Below, piece after piece: positions 36,130 to 46,239 of a stretch of DNA of 57,725 nt. The DNA is from Algibacillus agarilyticus. GTDB lineage: Bacteria > Pseudomonadota > Gammaproteobacteria > Enterobacterales > Alteromonadaceae. The notes under the pieces were generated by a model. That model searched no databases. It had not been told where the DNA came from and saw only the letters and a list, made by a program, of their open reading frames with translations. Position numbers and translations under genes: made by a program. The stretch covers positions 1-57,725 of the forward strand of contig NZ_QMED01000031.1 of NCBI RefSeq assembly GCF_003286125.1. Reading direction: 5' to 3'. Within the stretch, counting starts at the first letter, position 1. Every line of letters starts with the position of its first letter.

Positions 36130-36750
36130 GGATTTTTCCTTTAGGGGAACGCTTTATTCATTGATAATTTAATTTAAGCTGCAATTAATAAAATAAGCAA
36201 AAATCTATCTAAAAATTAATTAGATAGGCAATGAATAATGACTGATATCGTATTTAATCGTGCAAACAAGGTATTATCATTTGGTTTGTCTTTTTATTAT
36301 TACCAATTTACCTTTTTTGTTTTTTTGTATGACTGTGTATTTAAAATTAAAAACAATAATTAATTGTTTTCATCAATTTACTATTGATTTTTATCATTAT
36401 TTTTTTAGGGGTAATATATTGATAAATAGATTGTTTTTGTTTAACTTGTTGATTTTAAAGGTTTATACTCTCACTTCTTGTGTTTTACATATATAACTAA
36501 AAGGTAAAGCCAAATCTAATAAATTGGTTGACAGTTTGGTTTTTTTTTATTATTATCCAGCCAAGTTAAGTTATTAACTTGCTTGGCAACTAATTGACTA
36601 AGTTATCTCTTTGAGTGCATTTAGTGAATTAGTTGGACTTTAAATTTAGTTATCTTGTTAAGTCAAATTAGGCTTACTTTTATTTGATAATTAAACGAGC
36701 AAGTAGATGCTTATTAAATTTCGAATTGGTTAAGGTGAGGATATAGCAAT
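36130..36750. other. AT-rich intergenic region before the iron-dependent dehydrogenase
   Basis: Very AT-rich with no supported gene; a 78-codon frame at 36260-36496 starts with GTG and reads as random hydrophobic residues. An inverted repeat, GCCAAG...CTTGGC with internal AAGTTA/TAACTT arms, lies at 36560-36587, about 165 bp before the next start codon. It could be an operator. Confidence 0.45.
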
Positions 36751-37941
36751 ATGATGACTCCATTTGAGTGGAACTTTCCAACTAAACTGACATACGGTGC
36801 CGGACGTGTTAAAGAAGTTGGTCAAATAGCGGCTGAATATGGCAAAAAAGCCATGATCGCGACCTACGAAAAAGGTTCAGCGCTAGATCCTGTTATTGAA
36901 ACGGTTGAAGCGTCATTAAGAGATGCAGGGTTGGATGTTGTTGTATTCACCGGTATAGAGCCAAACCCGCGTGCACAAACTATTGACCGTGCAATTGAAA
37001 TATTTAAAGCCGAAGAGTGTGACATTGTTATCGCATTAGGTGGTGGTAGTGTTATTGATGGCTCTAAATATATAGCCGCAACCGCATTTTCTGGTGGCCA
37101 ATCATGGGACTATGTTGTTTTAGGTGATCGTGTTCCACGTGAATATACGGGGTCATTTCCTATCATCTCAGTACCGACAATTTCGGCTGCGGGTTCAGAG
37201 TCTAATGCGGGTGGTGTTATACAAAATGCAGAGACCAATGAGAAAAGCTTCTCTCGTTCTCCATACCGTATACCAAAGGTTGCTATTGTTGACCCTGAGA
37301 TTTTAAAATCAGTACCGATGCGCTTAACAAAAGATAGCTGTATTGATATTTTCTCTCACCTTGTAGAACATTATTTATCGTGCCCTGAAGAGTCAGAGTT
37401 TGCTGATCGAATGACAGAAGGCATGATTTTATGTTTAATGGATAATTTTGATAAAATCATCCAAGATTTAGACGATATTGAAGTGCGTGGCCAATTAGCA
37501 TTATGTTCTATTTTTGGTTGGTCTGGCTTTCAAGCATTAGGTCGTTTAGGTTGTATACCTATGCACTCAATCGAAATGCCATTAAGTGCCCATTATGACT
37601 TACCGCATGGCCGAGGCATGGTTGTTGTTATTCCTGCTTATTTAGAAGTCATGGCGGATGCTGTTCCTCATCGCTTTGCTAAATTAGCCCGTCGTTGTTT
37701 TGGTGTAACCGAACAAGACGATTTAAAAGCCTCTAAATTATTATCAGTAAAAGTAACTGAATGGTTTAAGCGTACAGAATCTTTCTTAACATTATCGGAT
37801 GTAGGTATTCCTACTGATAAGTTTGAGCTAATGGCAGATGACGTTGTTCGTATGTTCCCAGGTGGTGAGCCTGAGACGACTTCAGGTCCAAGACCCGTTA
37901 CAAAAGCTGAAATTGTTAAGGTTTACGAGCTTTGTAAATAG
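36751..37941 (+). CDS. Iron-containing alcohol dehydrogenase, candidate DEH reductase
   Basis: 396 residues, group III (iron-type) dehydrogenase. The NAD(P)-binding loop ALGGGSVIDGSKYIA lies near residues 94-108. Metal ligands are visible: Asp and His in SCIDIFSHLVEHYLS, and two His in CIPMHSIEMPLSAHYDLPHGRGM. Start preceded by GGTGAGGA. It lies 1.5 kb before the alginate regulator. A reductase for 4-deoxy-L-erythro-5-hexoseulose uronate is needed between the lyases and KdgK, and no other candidate sits in the alginate module, so that role is proposed by context only. It ends at a strong terminator. Confidence 0.85.
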   Translation: MMTPFEWNFPTKLTYGAGRVKEVGQIAAEYGKKAMIATYEKGSALDPVIETVEASLRDAGLDVVVFTGIEPNPRAQTIDRAIEIFKAEECDIVIALGGGSVIDGSKYIAATAFSGGQSWDYVVLGDRVPREYTGSFPIISVPTISAAGSESNAGGVIQNAETNEKSFSRSPYRIPKVAIVDPEILKSVPMRLTKDSCIDIFSHLVEHYLSCPEESEFADRMTEGMILCLMDNFDKIIQDLDDIEVRGQLALCSIFGWSGFQALGRLGCIPMHSIEMPLSAHYDLPHGRGMVVVIPAYLEVMADAVPHRFAKLARRCFGVTEQDDLKASKLLSVKVTEWFKRTESFLTLSDVGIPTDKFELMADDVVRMFPGGEPETTSGPRPVTKAEIVKVYELCK

Positions 37942-37997
37942 GCAAAGAATAGGGTTTGCGTTTTGTTAGTTAAATGCGCTTCTCTTGTGTGTGTGTT

Positions 37998-38024
37998 GGC
38001 CCCTCTTTGAGGGGCCTTTTTTTT
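37998..38024 (+). terminator. Rho-independent terminator after the iron-type dehydrogenase
   Basis: Stem GGCCCCTC / GAGGGGCC with a 3-base loop, followed by eight T. Confidence 0.93.
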
Positions 38025-39459
38025 ATCTGTATTGTTTTATATCGGCATCGTTTTATATCCGTATTCTGGTCAATCAAATATTGCTTTACCTTCATTGTTT
38101 GTCGATAAATTTCTAAACAATCAGCCAACCAAATTAACTACAAAGTAAAATAATATGAGTTCAAGCTTGGTATTTATCCCCAAGTCACTTCAAGGTGCGA
38201 GTTCAGGGTCCCTGACCGATTTTAATTCTAGGCGTATTTAGCTTAAAAATATTAACTTCTCTTACCTTATTTTTAACGTAGGGTTCAGTTATTGTAAATT
38301 ATATTTATACGATCAAAATGGCCATTCTTTCTTTATGATTAGCTGAGAATGGATGCCGTCTTACCGCGTGACAATTGTCAGTTAAAAATGAGCTTTGTCT
38401 AATGTGGATAATGGAACATCTAGTTATAAATTGGGAAAAATATAGGGCTTACCAGTTTAACATGCAAACTAATATAAGATTATCGAGACCCGCCAATATC
38501 AAGTTATTGTTATGTAATTGCTAAGTTAAATTTTATCCGTAATGATGAGCATGAATACTTATACTATTCATTCTTTCTGTCTATTTGTTTAGCCCATTTA
38601 TTTAGAACAAATACAAAATAGATTTGTTATTTGCTTATTCGCTGTGGTTTTTTTAGTTGTATGGTCAAGCCAATTATAGAATAGGTTGTGTGTTTTATTG
38701 ATGAGTTTGTGTTTCGTATTAATCGTTGCCAATAGCGGGTTACCGGTCAACCGAGCGGATTTAAAACTCAATAATAGCGTTTAAATTAACACAAAAATAA
38801 GACTTAAATGACTTCAATATGCTTGTTAAAGTCCTTAAACGATTTTAAGTTTATGCGTTAATAATCATTTTTTAAAAGGTAATTAGCCTATTTTACGCTA
38901 ACGAAGGTGTCTAAGCTTATTATAGTCAAAGCGATCGGGTTTTAGGGGCAGGTTTCTAGTTCCAGACAAAACCTAAGTGCTGACAATGAACCATAAAACC
39001 TGAGCGAGAAGACTATATGAAAACGTGTGGCGCTTAATAATACTTAAGCAGGGCGAATATCATCTAAAAAAACCAACCAAATTTATATACTGAATATAAA
39101 AACGAGCAAGATAGCTCAATAAATTAAGCATAGGTATTTAAAATGAGTCGCTTCATGACTGTGGGCTTGTTAAGAAAGTTAAACAGAGTTGATGATAGAT
39201 GTGGTTACGACTTGGTTTTACCAGTTTAATCACCGCTCTAAGTTGGTTAATTAGATTAATTTAAGTGGTTAAGTAGTGTGTTTTATTAATGTTAAATAAA
39301 ATAACCATTTATGTAGTCTAATTGTTTTTGTCTTTTTAAGACTTTTAAGTGATAAAAATAAATTGGTAATAATAAAATAATCTTAAAAGAGCGGGTTATT
39401 TATACGATTTACATACTCATAACCCTTTAAATAACCAAAAATGGATCAACTTTGATTAC
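38025..39459. other. 1.4-kb gene-poor stretch within the alginate region
   Basis: No credible ORF or RNA gene. Contents: a short palindrome TCAGGGTCCCTGA near 38204-38216, repeat-family-1 copy C at 38923-39015, and alternative stems around GGGTTATTT (39393-39401) and ATAACCC/AAATAACC (39419-39436) at the 3' end of the regulator gene. Between alginate-related genes, this length suggests lost genes or repeat insertions (inference). Confidence 0.5.
38923..39015 (+). repeat. MITE-like repeat family 1, copy C (93 bp, short form)
   Basis: Starts TAGTCAAAGCGATCGGGTTT and ends TGAGCGAGAAGACTA, with the same ends as copy B but missing about 170 interior bases. Flanked by TA dinucleotides (TATAGTC...GACTATA), which may be the target duplication. 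Confidence 0.75.
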
Positions 39460-40206
39460 TTAAAGTGCTCTTTTAACTAAGTTATCCAGTGAATATAATC
39501 CACGTGTTTCACTATTTTTACGGCGAACTTCTTCTAAGGCACGTGATTCGATGGCATCAAATAATGCATTTATTAGGCGATTAAAGTGTTTGTGCATTGC
39601 GCCTCGAGCAGTGCTTGCATCGCGAGATTTTAGTGCTTCATAAATCGCTGTATGCTCTTCTAATGTTAAAATTGCATCATCTTTTTTACAAACACTACCG
39701 TAATCTGCCACGATATTTTCACGTGTTGAACGAAGATCCCATAAATTTTCAACGGTTAATTGCATGGCATTATTACGTGTCGCATTCGCGATAATTTGAT
39801 GAAACTCTTTATCTGCTTCTTCTACGTAAGTGCCTTTTTCCATGGCGATAAGGGTCTTATGCAAGGCCTCTAGCTCTTCATCTGTGATTGTTGTTGCTGC
39901 TAGAGCAGCTACTTCACCTTCAATTAACGCACGGGCTTGAGTCAATTCAAATGCGGTCATATTACTATGCACCACCTTTTTAGATTCAGGATGATCTAAC
40001 ACATAAACACCAGAACCCGTTTTAACTTCAACCATCTCTCTGACTTCGAGTGCGATGATAGCTTCACGCACTGTTGGACGACTAACATCAAAATTTTCTG
40101 CTAGCTCACGCTCAGGCGGAAGTCTACTTCCCGGTGGATAATCGCCTCTATTGATCATTGATTCTATCTCTTCAACGATCCGCCAAAATAAACGTCTGCT
40201 CTTCAT
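39460..40206 (-). CDS. FadR-subfamily GntR regulator of the alginate genes
   Basis: 248 residues. The N-terminal winged helix has GDYPPGSRLPPERELAENFD and FDVSRPTVREAIIALE as recognition helix (residues ~35-50). The C-terminal FCD domain (~90-215) supplies the ligand pocket, with His residues in EFHQIIANATR and EEHTAIYEALKSR. Divergent from the TonB receptor; the 312-bp gap contains TTGGTAA half-sites and TGGTTATGACCA. FadR-type regulators commonly control uronate catabolism (UxuR/ExuR and KDG-responsive relatives), so KDG or DEH is a likely effector (inference). Confidence 0.85.
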   Translation of the reverse strand: MKSRRLFWRIVEEIESMINRGDYPPGSRLPPERELAENFDVSRPTVREAIIALEVREMVEVKTGSGVYVLDHPESKKVVHSNMTAFELTQARALIEGEVAALAATTITDEELEALHKTLIAMEKGTYVEEADKEFHQIIANATRNNAMQLTVENLWDLRSTRENIVADYGSVCKKDDAILTLEEHTAIYEALKSRDASTARGAMHKHFNRLINALFDAIESRALEEVRRKNSETRGLYSLDNLVKRAL

Positions 40207-40375
40207 TATTTAATTCCTAAATGTTCTAAACCATGCTTACCAATGGTTTTTATTGATATTACCGCATCATAGATAGCGTTGGCAAAGCCGTTAATTGTTT
40301 TTCTTATTATCCAATTTCGTATTGGTATTAATTATTGTAGTTGTTTTTAGCGACATTGGTAATAAATTTTATAAA

Positions 40376-40387
40376 TGGTTATGACCA
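40376..40387. promoter_or_regulatory. Candidate GntR operator
   Basis: TGGTTATGACCA, an imperfect dyad of the TGGT-N4-ACCA type used by FadR-subfamily regulators, followed after 2 bp by a TTGGTAA half-site, just upstream of a putative -35 box. Confidence 0.45.
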
Positions 40388-40405
40388 GATTGGTAAAATA
40401 AATGT

Positions 40406-40435
40406 TTGACAATTGTTATTACCTTTGTTTAAATT
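40406..40435 (+). promoter_or_regulatory. Putative promoter of the alginate TonB receptor gene
   Basis: TTGACA (40406-40411), 18-base spacer, TAAATT (40430-40435); about 85 bp of leader before the GTG start. Confidence 0.45.
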
Positions 40436-40518
40436 TAAGTAAGAGTTAAAGTCCGAATGCTGGTAGGCCTTAACTAAAATCACATAATAGATACAAACAA
40501 ATTAATGGGGACCAGAAA

Positions 40519-43500
40519 GTGAAATTAAATAAAATTAGCAATGCGTTTTTAACGCATAAAGCGATCTCACTCAGTAAAAGCACCATCTATACAACGGCAT
40601 TATTAACAGCACTTACGGCGCCAAACGCGATAGCGGCTGAAGAAGAAGCTGCTGCCGAAGAAGATGTAGAAGTCATTCAAGTTACTGGTATGCGCGGTAC
40701 GATGACGCGTTCATTAAATGAGAAGAAATATAATACGGCTATTGTTGATGCGATCGCTGCTGCCGATTTTGGTGAGCTTCCTGGTTTATCAATATCTGAT
40801 ATTATTGAAAATGTATCGGGTGCAACAGGTCACCGTTTAAAAGGTAGCCAAAACGAAATTTCAATTCGTGGTTTAGGTTCTTACTGGGGTTATGCCACAT
40901 TCAATGGCCGTACGGTTACCAATGCCGGTGAAGGTCGTGCTGTAAACTTTAAAAAATTCCCCTCTGAATTAGTTGATAAAGTGGTTGTTTATAAATCACA
41001 ACAAGCCGATTTAGTTGAAGGTGGTACGTCAGGTACCATTGAAGTTGCTTCACTTCGTCCGGTTGACCATGGTAAGAGCCAAACAACGGTTGAACTTTCT
41101 GGTATCTATAATGATTACTACGGCGATGTAGAAGGCGATGTTTCGCCTTGGGGCGGTAAGTTAGTGCTTTCCACTGTTAACCAGTGGGAAACTGACAACT
41201 TAGGCGCAATGGGGTTCACTTTTGGTGTAAGCCATACTGAATCTTCAAACCCAGAAGAAAATTACAACTCAAGCTCACAATTATATGCTTGTGCATTACG
41301 TAATGCTGATGGTTCATTAATTCAAAGTAATCGTTCATCAGGTAGTAAAATTGTGTCTGACGAATGTGATGATTCAGGCATGCGAGTGAGTGAAGGTGAT
41401 ATTGATAACAATGCAGCTGCCGGTATCGATCTTTCTGATCCCGAATACATGGCGCAATTTGATCAAAAATCCATTTTCTTTACACCGAGCAGCTCACTTT
41501 GGCGTACCGGTGAAGACGAAGATACGCGAAGCAATATCGTTGCGACATTCCAATGGGTACCTAACGACCAATGGGACATTAACGTAGACGCGCAATTATC
41601 ACGTTTAGAATACACTGAAAAACGTATGGAGTTTCAACTTGATAACCTGCGTTTCATGACTAAAGATCACATCATTCGTGATGACCATTCATTAGCCTAC
41701 GTTAAAGGGGCTGCAAAACCACAATTAGCATCTGATTGGCGTAATCAAACAGATGACTACGAAGGTTTTGGGGTCAATATTGAGTTCAACCCATCAGACG
41801 ATTTAACCTTAACGGCTGATTTTGGTTATTCACATTCAGAGCGTTATCGTGTATCTCACCGTTCAAAATACCGCTCAGAAGATCGCTATTTTTACGAATT
41901 AGATTATCGTGATACGAATGTGCCTAACTTAAACTTTATTGATGCAGATACTTATGATTTTGATGCAAATGATGAATATGTCTATGGTGCTCAAGCATTA
42001 ACTGAAGTTAATACCGGCGTTTTTGACCCTACTGATATCAATTCATTTATTCATACTGATAAAGGTTATGAATTTGAAAGAGATGCCCAAGGCAATCATA
42101 TTTTAGATGCGGATGGCAACTGGATACCAACGGCATCTTCTGGTGGCAGTGAAGTATCGATATTTGATCAAACGTACATGGAATATAAACGTGAACATGA
42201 TCATCGTGATAACGAAAATATTTCATTCAGTTTTGATGCGGAATATGTATTAGACAGTAATATTTTTTCATCAATCAAAGCGGGTATCAGAGTATCAAGC
42301 GAGACACTAACGGATGATGAAGATACAACGGTATCGATTGGTTTAAATGGTGGCGCTCAGGTAAATGACAAAACGGATACTGACGATCATTATATTAATG
42401 GTTACAACACCAGTAACGATGATTGGGATAAATACTTTGCTCACGAAAATGCACAATTAACCGCTTATGTAAAAGATACGTGTTTAAATGGCCATCAAAA
42501 TAACCGTTTATTTGATCAAGAAAACGCAGGTGATGCGGCATCGTTCGCAACCTATGATGCGCAATGTATGATTGGTGCTTTTAACGCTTATGCAACGGGT
42601 AAAGCGGCTTCTGGTGATTTCTCATTCTCTGATATCGGTGAGCGCACTGATCCTCGTTCAGGTCAAGATGTTGATGTGCAAGAAGATACATTTTCAGCTT
42701 ACTTTATGGCTAACATAAACACTGAAATAGCGGACATACCCGTATCAGGTAATATCGGTTTACGTGTTGTACGTACCGATACTTCAGCTGATGGTTGGGC
42801 AGATACGGTTGTTGTGACGGATAACACAGAAGCAGATGCGCTCTACAAATATTCATCTGCAATTAGCTCAGAATTTGAAGCTATTAATCGTACGGGCAGC
42901 TATACCGAAGCTTTACCAAGTTTAAATCTTACTTTTGCTTTATCTGATGAGTTTTTATTCAGAACGTCTATTTATAAATCATTATCGCGTTTTTCATTGC
43001 AATCGATGGCGGCGGGTAACAGCTATTATGTTTGTGTTCCTCCTTCGTCAGACGATGCAGGCGATGATGAAGAAAATAACTCAACTTCAGGTTGTGAATC
43101 AGACGAATTAAATGGCACAGTGGGCAGCGCTAAAGCACACGGTAACCAAATGAAACCGTTCACAGCGGTTAACTATGATATTTCGCTTGAATATTATCCA
43201 AGTGAAGATGCCGCGGTTACGTTAGCTTTATATCAAAAAGACTTCCAAGGTGGCTGGGAAAGTATCGTTCAGCAACGTGAAGCCTTCGTTACCTACAATG
43301 GTGTTCAGACGAGTGTCGGTTTAAAACCATTTGCGACAATTGAAATCTCAGATGAAAAATCAACTATTCGTGGTATGGAATTAACGGCACAGAAGCATTT
43401 CTCTGAGTTACCGGGTATTTTCAGCGGTTTAGGTGTTAAAGCCGGTTATAACTGGGCTGATTCATCATTTGTTACACCTGAAGAAGCGAACATGGGATTA

Positions 43501-43842
43501 GCACCCGATGCTAACTTATTCGGTTTCTCTAAAAACGTTGCTAATGCATCTGTTTATTGGGAAGGCGATGCAGTGACACTTCGTTTACTTTATAAGCATC
43601 GTTCAAAGTATTTCCAACCTAATAATTTACCGTTTCCAGATCGCTCTAATCGATTTGTACAAGACCAAAACTACGTAGATTTTTCGGCTAAATACAAAAT
43701 AAGCAAAAGTGTCTCAGTTAGTTTAAAAGCGTTGAACTTATTAGATGAGCCACAAGTTCAAACTCGTGCTGGTGATTCAATCGTGACTGATTATTCACGT
43801 TCAGGCACTAAATACTTTGTCGGTGTAAAAGCTAAGTTCTAA
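40519..43842 (+). CDS. TonB-dependent receptor for alginate oligosaccharides
   Basis: 1107 residues, starting at GTG after GGGGACCAGAAA. Signal peptide ~1-40 (NAIA-AEE). A TonB box-like VEVIQVTGMRGT leads into the plug (~60-180, with IVDAIAAADFGELPG and ISIRGLGSYWGYATFNGR). A large barrel follows with acidic extracellular loops and a final strand KYFVGVKAKF ending in Phe. Longer than the nag receptor. Next to the PL6 and PL17 lyase genes and divergent from the GntR regulator, it very likely imports alginate oligomers across the outer membrane (inference from context). It belongs to the carbohydrate-type receptors of Alteromonadales. Confidence 0.92.
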   Translation: MKLNKISNAFLTHKAISLSKSTIYTTALLTALTAPNAIAAEEEAAAEEDVEVIQVTGMRGTMTRSLNEKKYNTAIVDAIAAADFGELPGLSISDIIENVSGATGHRLKGSQNEISIRGLGSYWGYATFNGRTVTNAGEGRAVNFKKFPSELVDKVVVYKSQQADLVEGGTSGTIEVASLRPVDHGKSQTTVELSGIYNDYYGDVEGDVSPWGGKLVLSTVNQWETDNLGAMGFTFGVSHTESSNPEENYNSSSQLYACALRNADGSLIQSNRSSGSKIVSDECDDSGMRVSEGDIDNNAAAGIDLSDPEYMAQFDQKSIFFTPSSSLWRTGEDEDTRSNIVATFQWVPNDQWDINVDAQLSRLEYTEKRMEFQLDNLRFMTKDHIIRDDHSLAYVKGAAKPQLASDWRNQTDDYEGFGVNIEFNPSDDLTLTADFGYSHSERYRVSHRSKYRSEDRYFYELDYRDTNVPNLNFIDADTYDFDANDEYVYGAQALTEVNTGVFDPTDINSFIHTDKGYEFERDAQGNHILDADGNWIPTASSGGSEVSIFDQTYMEYKREHDHRDNENISFSFDAEYVLDSNIFSSIKAGIRVSSETLTDDEDTTVSIGLNGGAQVNDKTDTDDHYINGYNTSNDDWDKYFAHENAQLTAYVKDTCLNGHQNNRLFDQENAGDAASFATYDAQCMIGAFNAYATGKAASGDFSFSDIGERTDPRSGQDVDVQEDTFSAYFMANINTEIADIPVSGNIGLRVVRTDTSADGWADTVVVTDNTEADALYKYSSAISSEFEAINRTGSYTEALPSLNLTFALSDEFLFRTSIYKSLSRFSLQSMAAGNSYYVCVPPSSDDAGDDEENNSTSGCESDELNGTVGSAKAHGNQMKPFTAVNYDISLEYYPSEDAAVTLALYQKDFQGGWESIVQQREAFVTYNGVQTSVGLKPFATIEISDEKSTIRGMELTAQKHFSELPGIFSGLGVKAGYNWADSSFVTPEEANMGLAPDANLFGFSKNVANASVYWEGDAVTLRLLYKHRSKYFQPNNLPFPDRSNRFVQDQNYVDFSAKYKISKSVSVSLKALNLLDEPQVQTRAGDSIVTDYSRSGTKYFVGVKAKF

Positions 43843-43962
43843 TTGATAGTTTTGGATTTAATTATTAATTAAATTGGTGTACGTATAGTTCATGCAAGTT
43901 AAGAGTAGATTGCTGATTATATGTACACCTCCTTTCGTTTTACTGAGTTCATGGTGAGCTAC

Positions 43963-46239
43963 ATGTTTAAAAATAATCTTCAAAATCGTTTTTCTTATTC
44001 TTTGTTATTCATTGTTTCTTTGTTTGTTGTTTCATGCGCTTCTTCATTAGTTGAAACTAATGAAATATTGGTTAAAACACCAAGTGAATATAAGCAGGCT
44101 GTAAAAAATGTAAAAGCAGGCCAAACTATTGTGCTGGCAAATGGCACATGGAATAACTTTGAAATAACATTTAAAGCACAGGGTACCGAAAACGCACCTG
44201 TTACACTTAAAGCGCAAGACAAAGGCAAAGTTATATTAACTGGCCAGTCTAATTTGCGTTTAGCGGGTGAGTATTTAGTTGTTGAGGGTTTAGTTTTTAA
44301 AGATGGTTACACCCCAACAAGTGAAGTTGTATCGTTCCAAATAAACAAAAAAGAAATGGCTAATCATAGCCGTGTCTCTGAAATTGTCATTGATAATTTT
44401 AGTAATCCTGACCGTTTCGAAAGTGATTACTGGGTGGGTATATATGGTCGTCATAACCGCTTTGACCATAATCATTTAGAAGGTAAGCGTAACAAGGGAG
44501 TGACGGTTGCTGTGCGTTTAAATACGGAAGCCAGCCAAGAAAACCATCATCGTATTGACCATAACTACTTTGGACCTCGTCCGATATTTGGTTCAAACGG
44601 TGGCGAAACATTACGTATCGGTACGAGTCACCACTCGCTAACTAATTCATATACCTTAGTTGAGAATAACTATTTCGATCGCTGTGATGGTGAAGTTGAA
44701 ATCATCTCGGTTAAATCAGGTAAAAACCATATCCGTAATAACGTATTTTTTGAATCTCGCGGCACATTAACACTTCGCCATGGTAATGGTAATGTGATTG
44801 AAAACAATGTGTTTTTTGGTAATGGGGTTGATCACACGGGTGGTATACGCGTTATTAATCGTGACCAAATTGTACGCAATAATTATTTAGAAGGATTAAC
44901 CGGCTATCGTTTTGGTAGTGGTTTTACCGTGATGAACGGTGTGCCAAACTCACCGATTAATCGTTACCATCAAGTGGTTAATGCGCAAATCACTAACAAT
45001 ACCTTTGTTAATGTTGAACATATTCATTTAGCGGCTGGAAGTGACGCTGAACGTTCTGCTGCGCCACAAAACAGCATTATGTCTAATAACTTAATTGTAA
45101 ATGAATCAGGTAAAAATGCCTTTTCAATTTTTGATGATATTAGTGGTATTAAGTTTGAGCAAAACATTGTTGATGGCACGCCTTCGCCAGAAATTAAACA
45201 AGGTTTTACAAAAGACAGTGTAAAAATAAAGCGTAATAAGCTGGGTTTATATGAGGCTGTTGATAGCAAGTTTAAAAATGTCGGTGCACATGGCTTACAA
45301 GTCTTGAATAAAGCTGATACTGGCCCAAGTTGGTATGCGAAAGTTGAGCCTATTGTGGCTTTTGATTCAGGTAATGTCATCAAAACGACTGACAAAGCAG
45401 GTGAATTATTCAGTGCGGTAACATCGGCTAAATCAGGTGATGTTATTGAACTTGCTGATGGTACTTATACCGTGACTAAGATGTTTTCGTTAGATAAAAC
45501 ATTAACGTTTAAAGCGAAAAACAACGGTAAAGCGCTAATCAAATTTGAACGTTCTAGTTTATTTGAAATCAAGAATGGCGGTTCACTTAAGTTAGTGGGT
45601 TTGACTTTTGATGGTGTTGATAGCCCTGATTCGTCTGGCAATATTTTAGCGCGTACCGCTAAGTGGGGTATGTATATTAACTACCGCTTTGTCGCTGACA
45701 ATATTAAAGTTCAAAATTTAGATATTAATCACTCTTTCCATTTCTTTGATGCGGGTAGCCGTTCATTCGCGAGTGAAATTAATATAACCAATTCTACATT
45801 TATCAATGTTACCGGTGATATTTTTCGCTTGAATAAAGAAACGGATGATTTAGGTATATATAACGCTGAATATTTACGTTTAAACGGTAATACGTTTACA
45901 GATGTTGGTGGTGCATTAGTTAAATTATATCGTGGTGGCCGAGATGAAAGCACATTTGGTCCACATATTTATATGCAGAATAATCAGCTTGAAAATGTAG
46001 GTCATGATAAGCGTAACAAGTCTAAATCTGCATTAGTGCTACATGGTGTTCAGGTGACCGATGTTGTTAATAATGTTTTTAAAAATACAGCAGGCGTTAA
46101 TGTTGAGCATACCGTTGGTGAGCCTGTGACTAACATTAGTCATAATCAATTTGATGCATCGCCAGTACCTAAAGTTGTTGAATTAATTGTTAAAGGTGAG
46201 CACACCGCGACATTAATTAATAACACGTCTTCTAAATAG
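43963..46239 (+). CDS. PL6 alginate lyase, two beta-helix domains, lipoprotein
   Basis: 758 residues from the ATG at 43963, chosen because it places the lipobox VVSC (Cys near 24) in a normal lipoprotein signal; an upstream ATG at 43921 adds 14 residues. The N-terminal parallel beta-helix is the chondroitinase B/PL6 domain (~33-400). Lys251 (SVKSGK) and Arg272 (TLRHG) sit 21 residues apart, as do Lys220 and Arg241 of the PL6 enzyme AlyGC. A second beta-helix domain fills ~440-755, the same two-domain layout. Expected to cleave alginate by beta-elimination at the cell surface or in the periplasm. Its stop overlaps the PL17 start. Confidence 0.92.
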   Translation: MFKNNLQNRFSYSLLFIVSLFVVSCASSLVETNEILVKTPSEYKQAVKNVKAGQTIVLANGTWNNFEITFKAQGTENAPVTLKAQDKGKVILTGQSNLRLAGEYLVVEGLVFKDGYTPTSEVVSFQINKKEMANHSRVSEIVIDNFSNPDRFESDYWVGIYGRHNRFDHNHLEGKRNKGVTVAVRLNTEASQENHHRIDHNYFGPRPIFGSNGGETLRIGTSHHSLTNSYTLVENNYFDRCDGEVEIISVKSGKNHIRNNVFFESRGTLTLRHGNGNVIENNVFFGNGVDHTGGIRVINRDQIVRNNYLEGLTGYRFGSGFTVMNGVPNSPINRYHQVVNAQITNNTFVNVEHIHLAAGSDAERSAAPQNSIMSNNLIVNESGKNAFSIFDDISGIKFEQNIVDGTPSPEIKQGFTKDSVKIKRNKLGLYEAVDSKFKNVGAHGLQVLNKADTGPSWYAKVEPIVAFDSGNVIKTTDKAGELFSAVTSAKSGDVIELADGTYTVTKMFSLDKTLTFKAKNNGKALIKFERSSLFEIKNGGSLKLVGLTFDGVDSPDSSGNILARTAKWGMYINYRFVADNIKVQNLDINHSFHFFDAGSRSFASEINITNSTFINVTGDIFRLNKETDDLGIYNAEYLRLNGNTFTDVGGALVKLYRGGRDESTFGPHIYMQNNQLENVGHDKRNKSKSALVLHGVQVTDVVNNVFKNTAGVNVEHTVGEPVTNISHNQFDASPVPKVVELIVKGEHTATLINNTSSK

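Larger units (their letters stand above)
40207..40518. other. Divergent control region of the alginate module
   Basis: Holds half-sites TTACCAA (about 40237), CCAAT-N5-ATTGG (about 40311-40325), TTGGTAA near 40355 and near 40390, the candidate operator at 40376, and the putative promoter at 40406. Both flanking genes should start here. Confidence 0.5.

Noticed and set aside
36260-36496. 78-codon hydrophobic plus-strand frame
   Set aside because: GTG start, extreme AT bias, no ribosome site; composition explains it.
37942-39459. Hidden gene or RNA gene in the 1.5-kb gap
   Set aside because: No frame with start signal and no tRNA or known RNA pattern; only a terminator, a repeat copy and short palindromes were seen.
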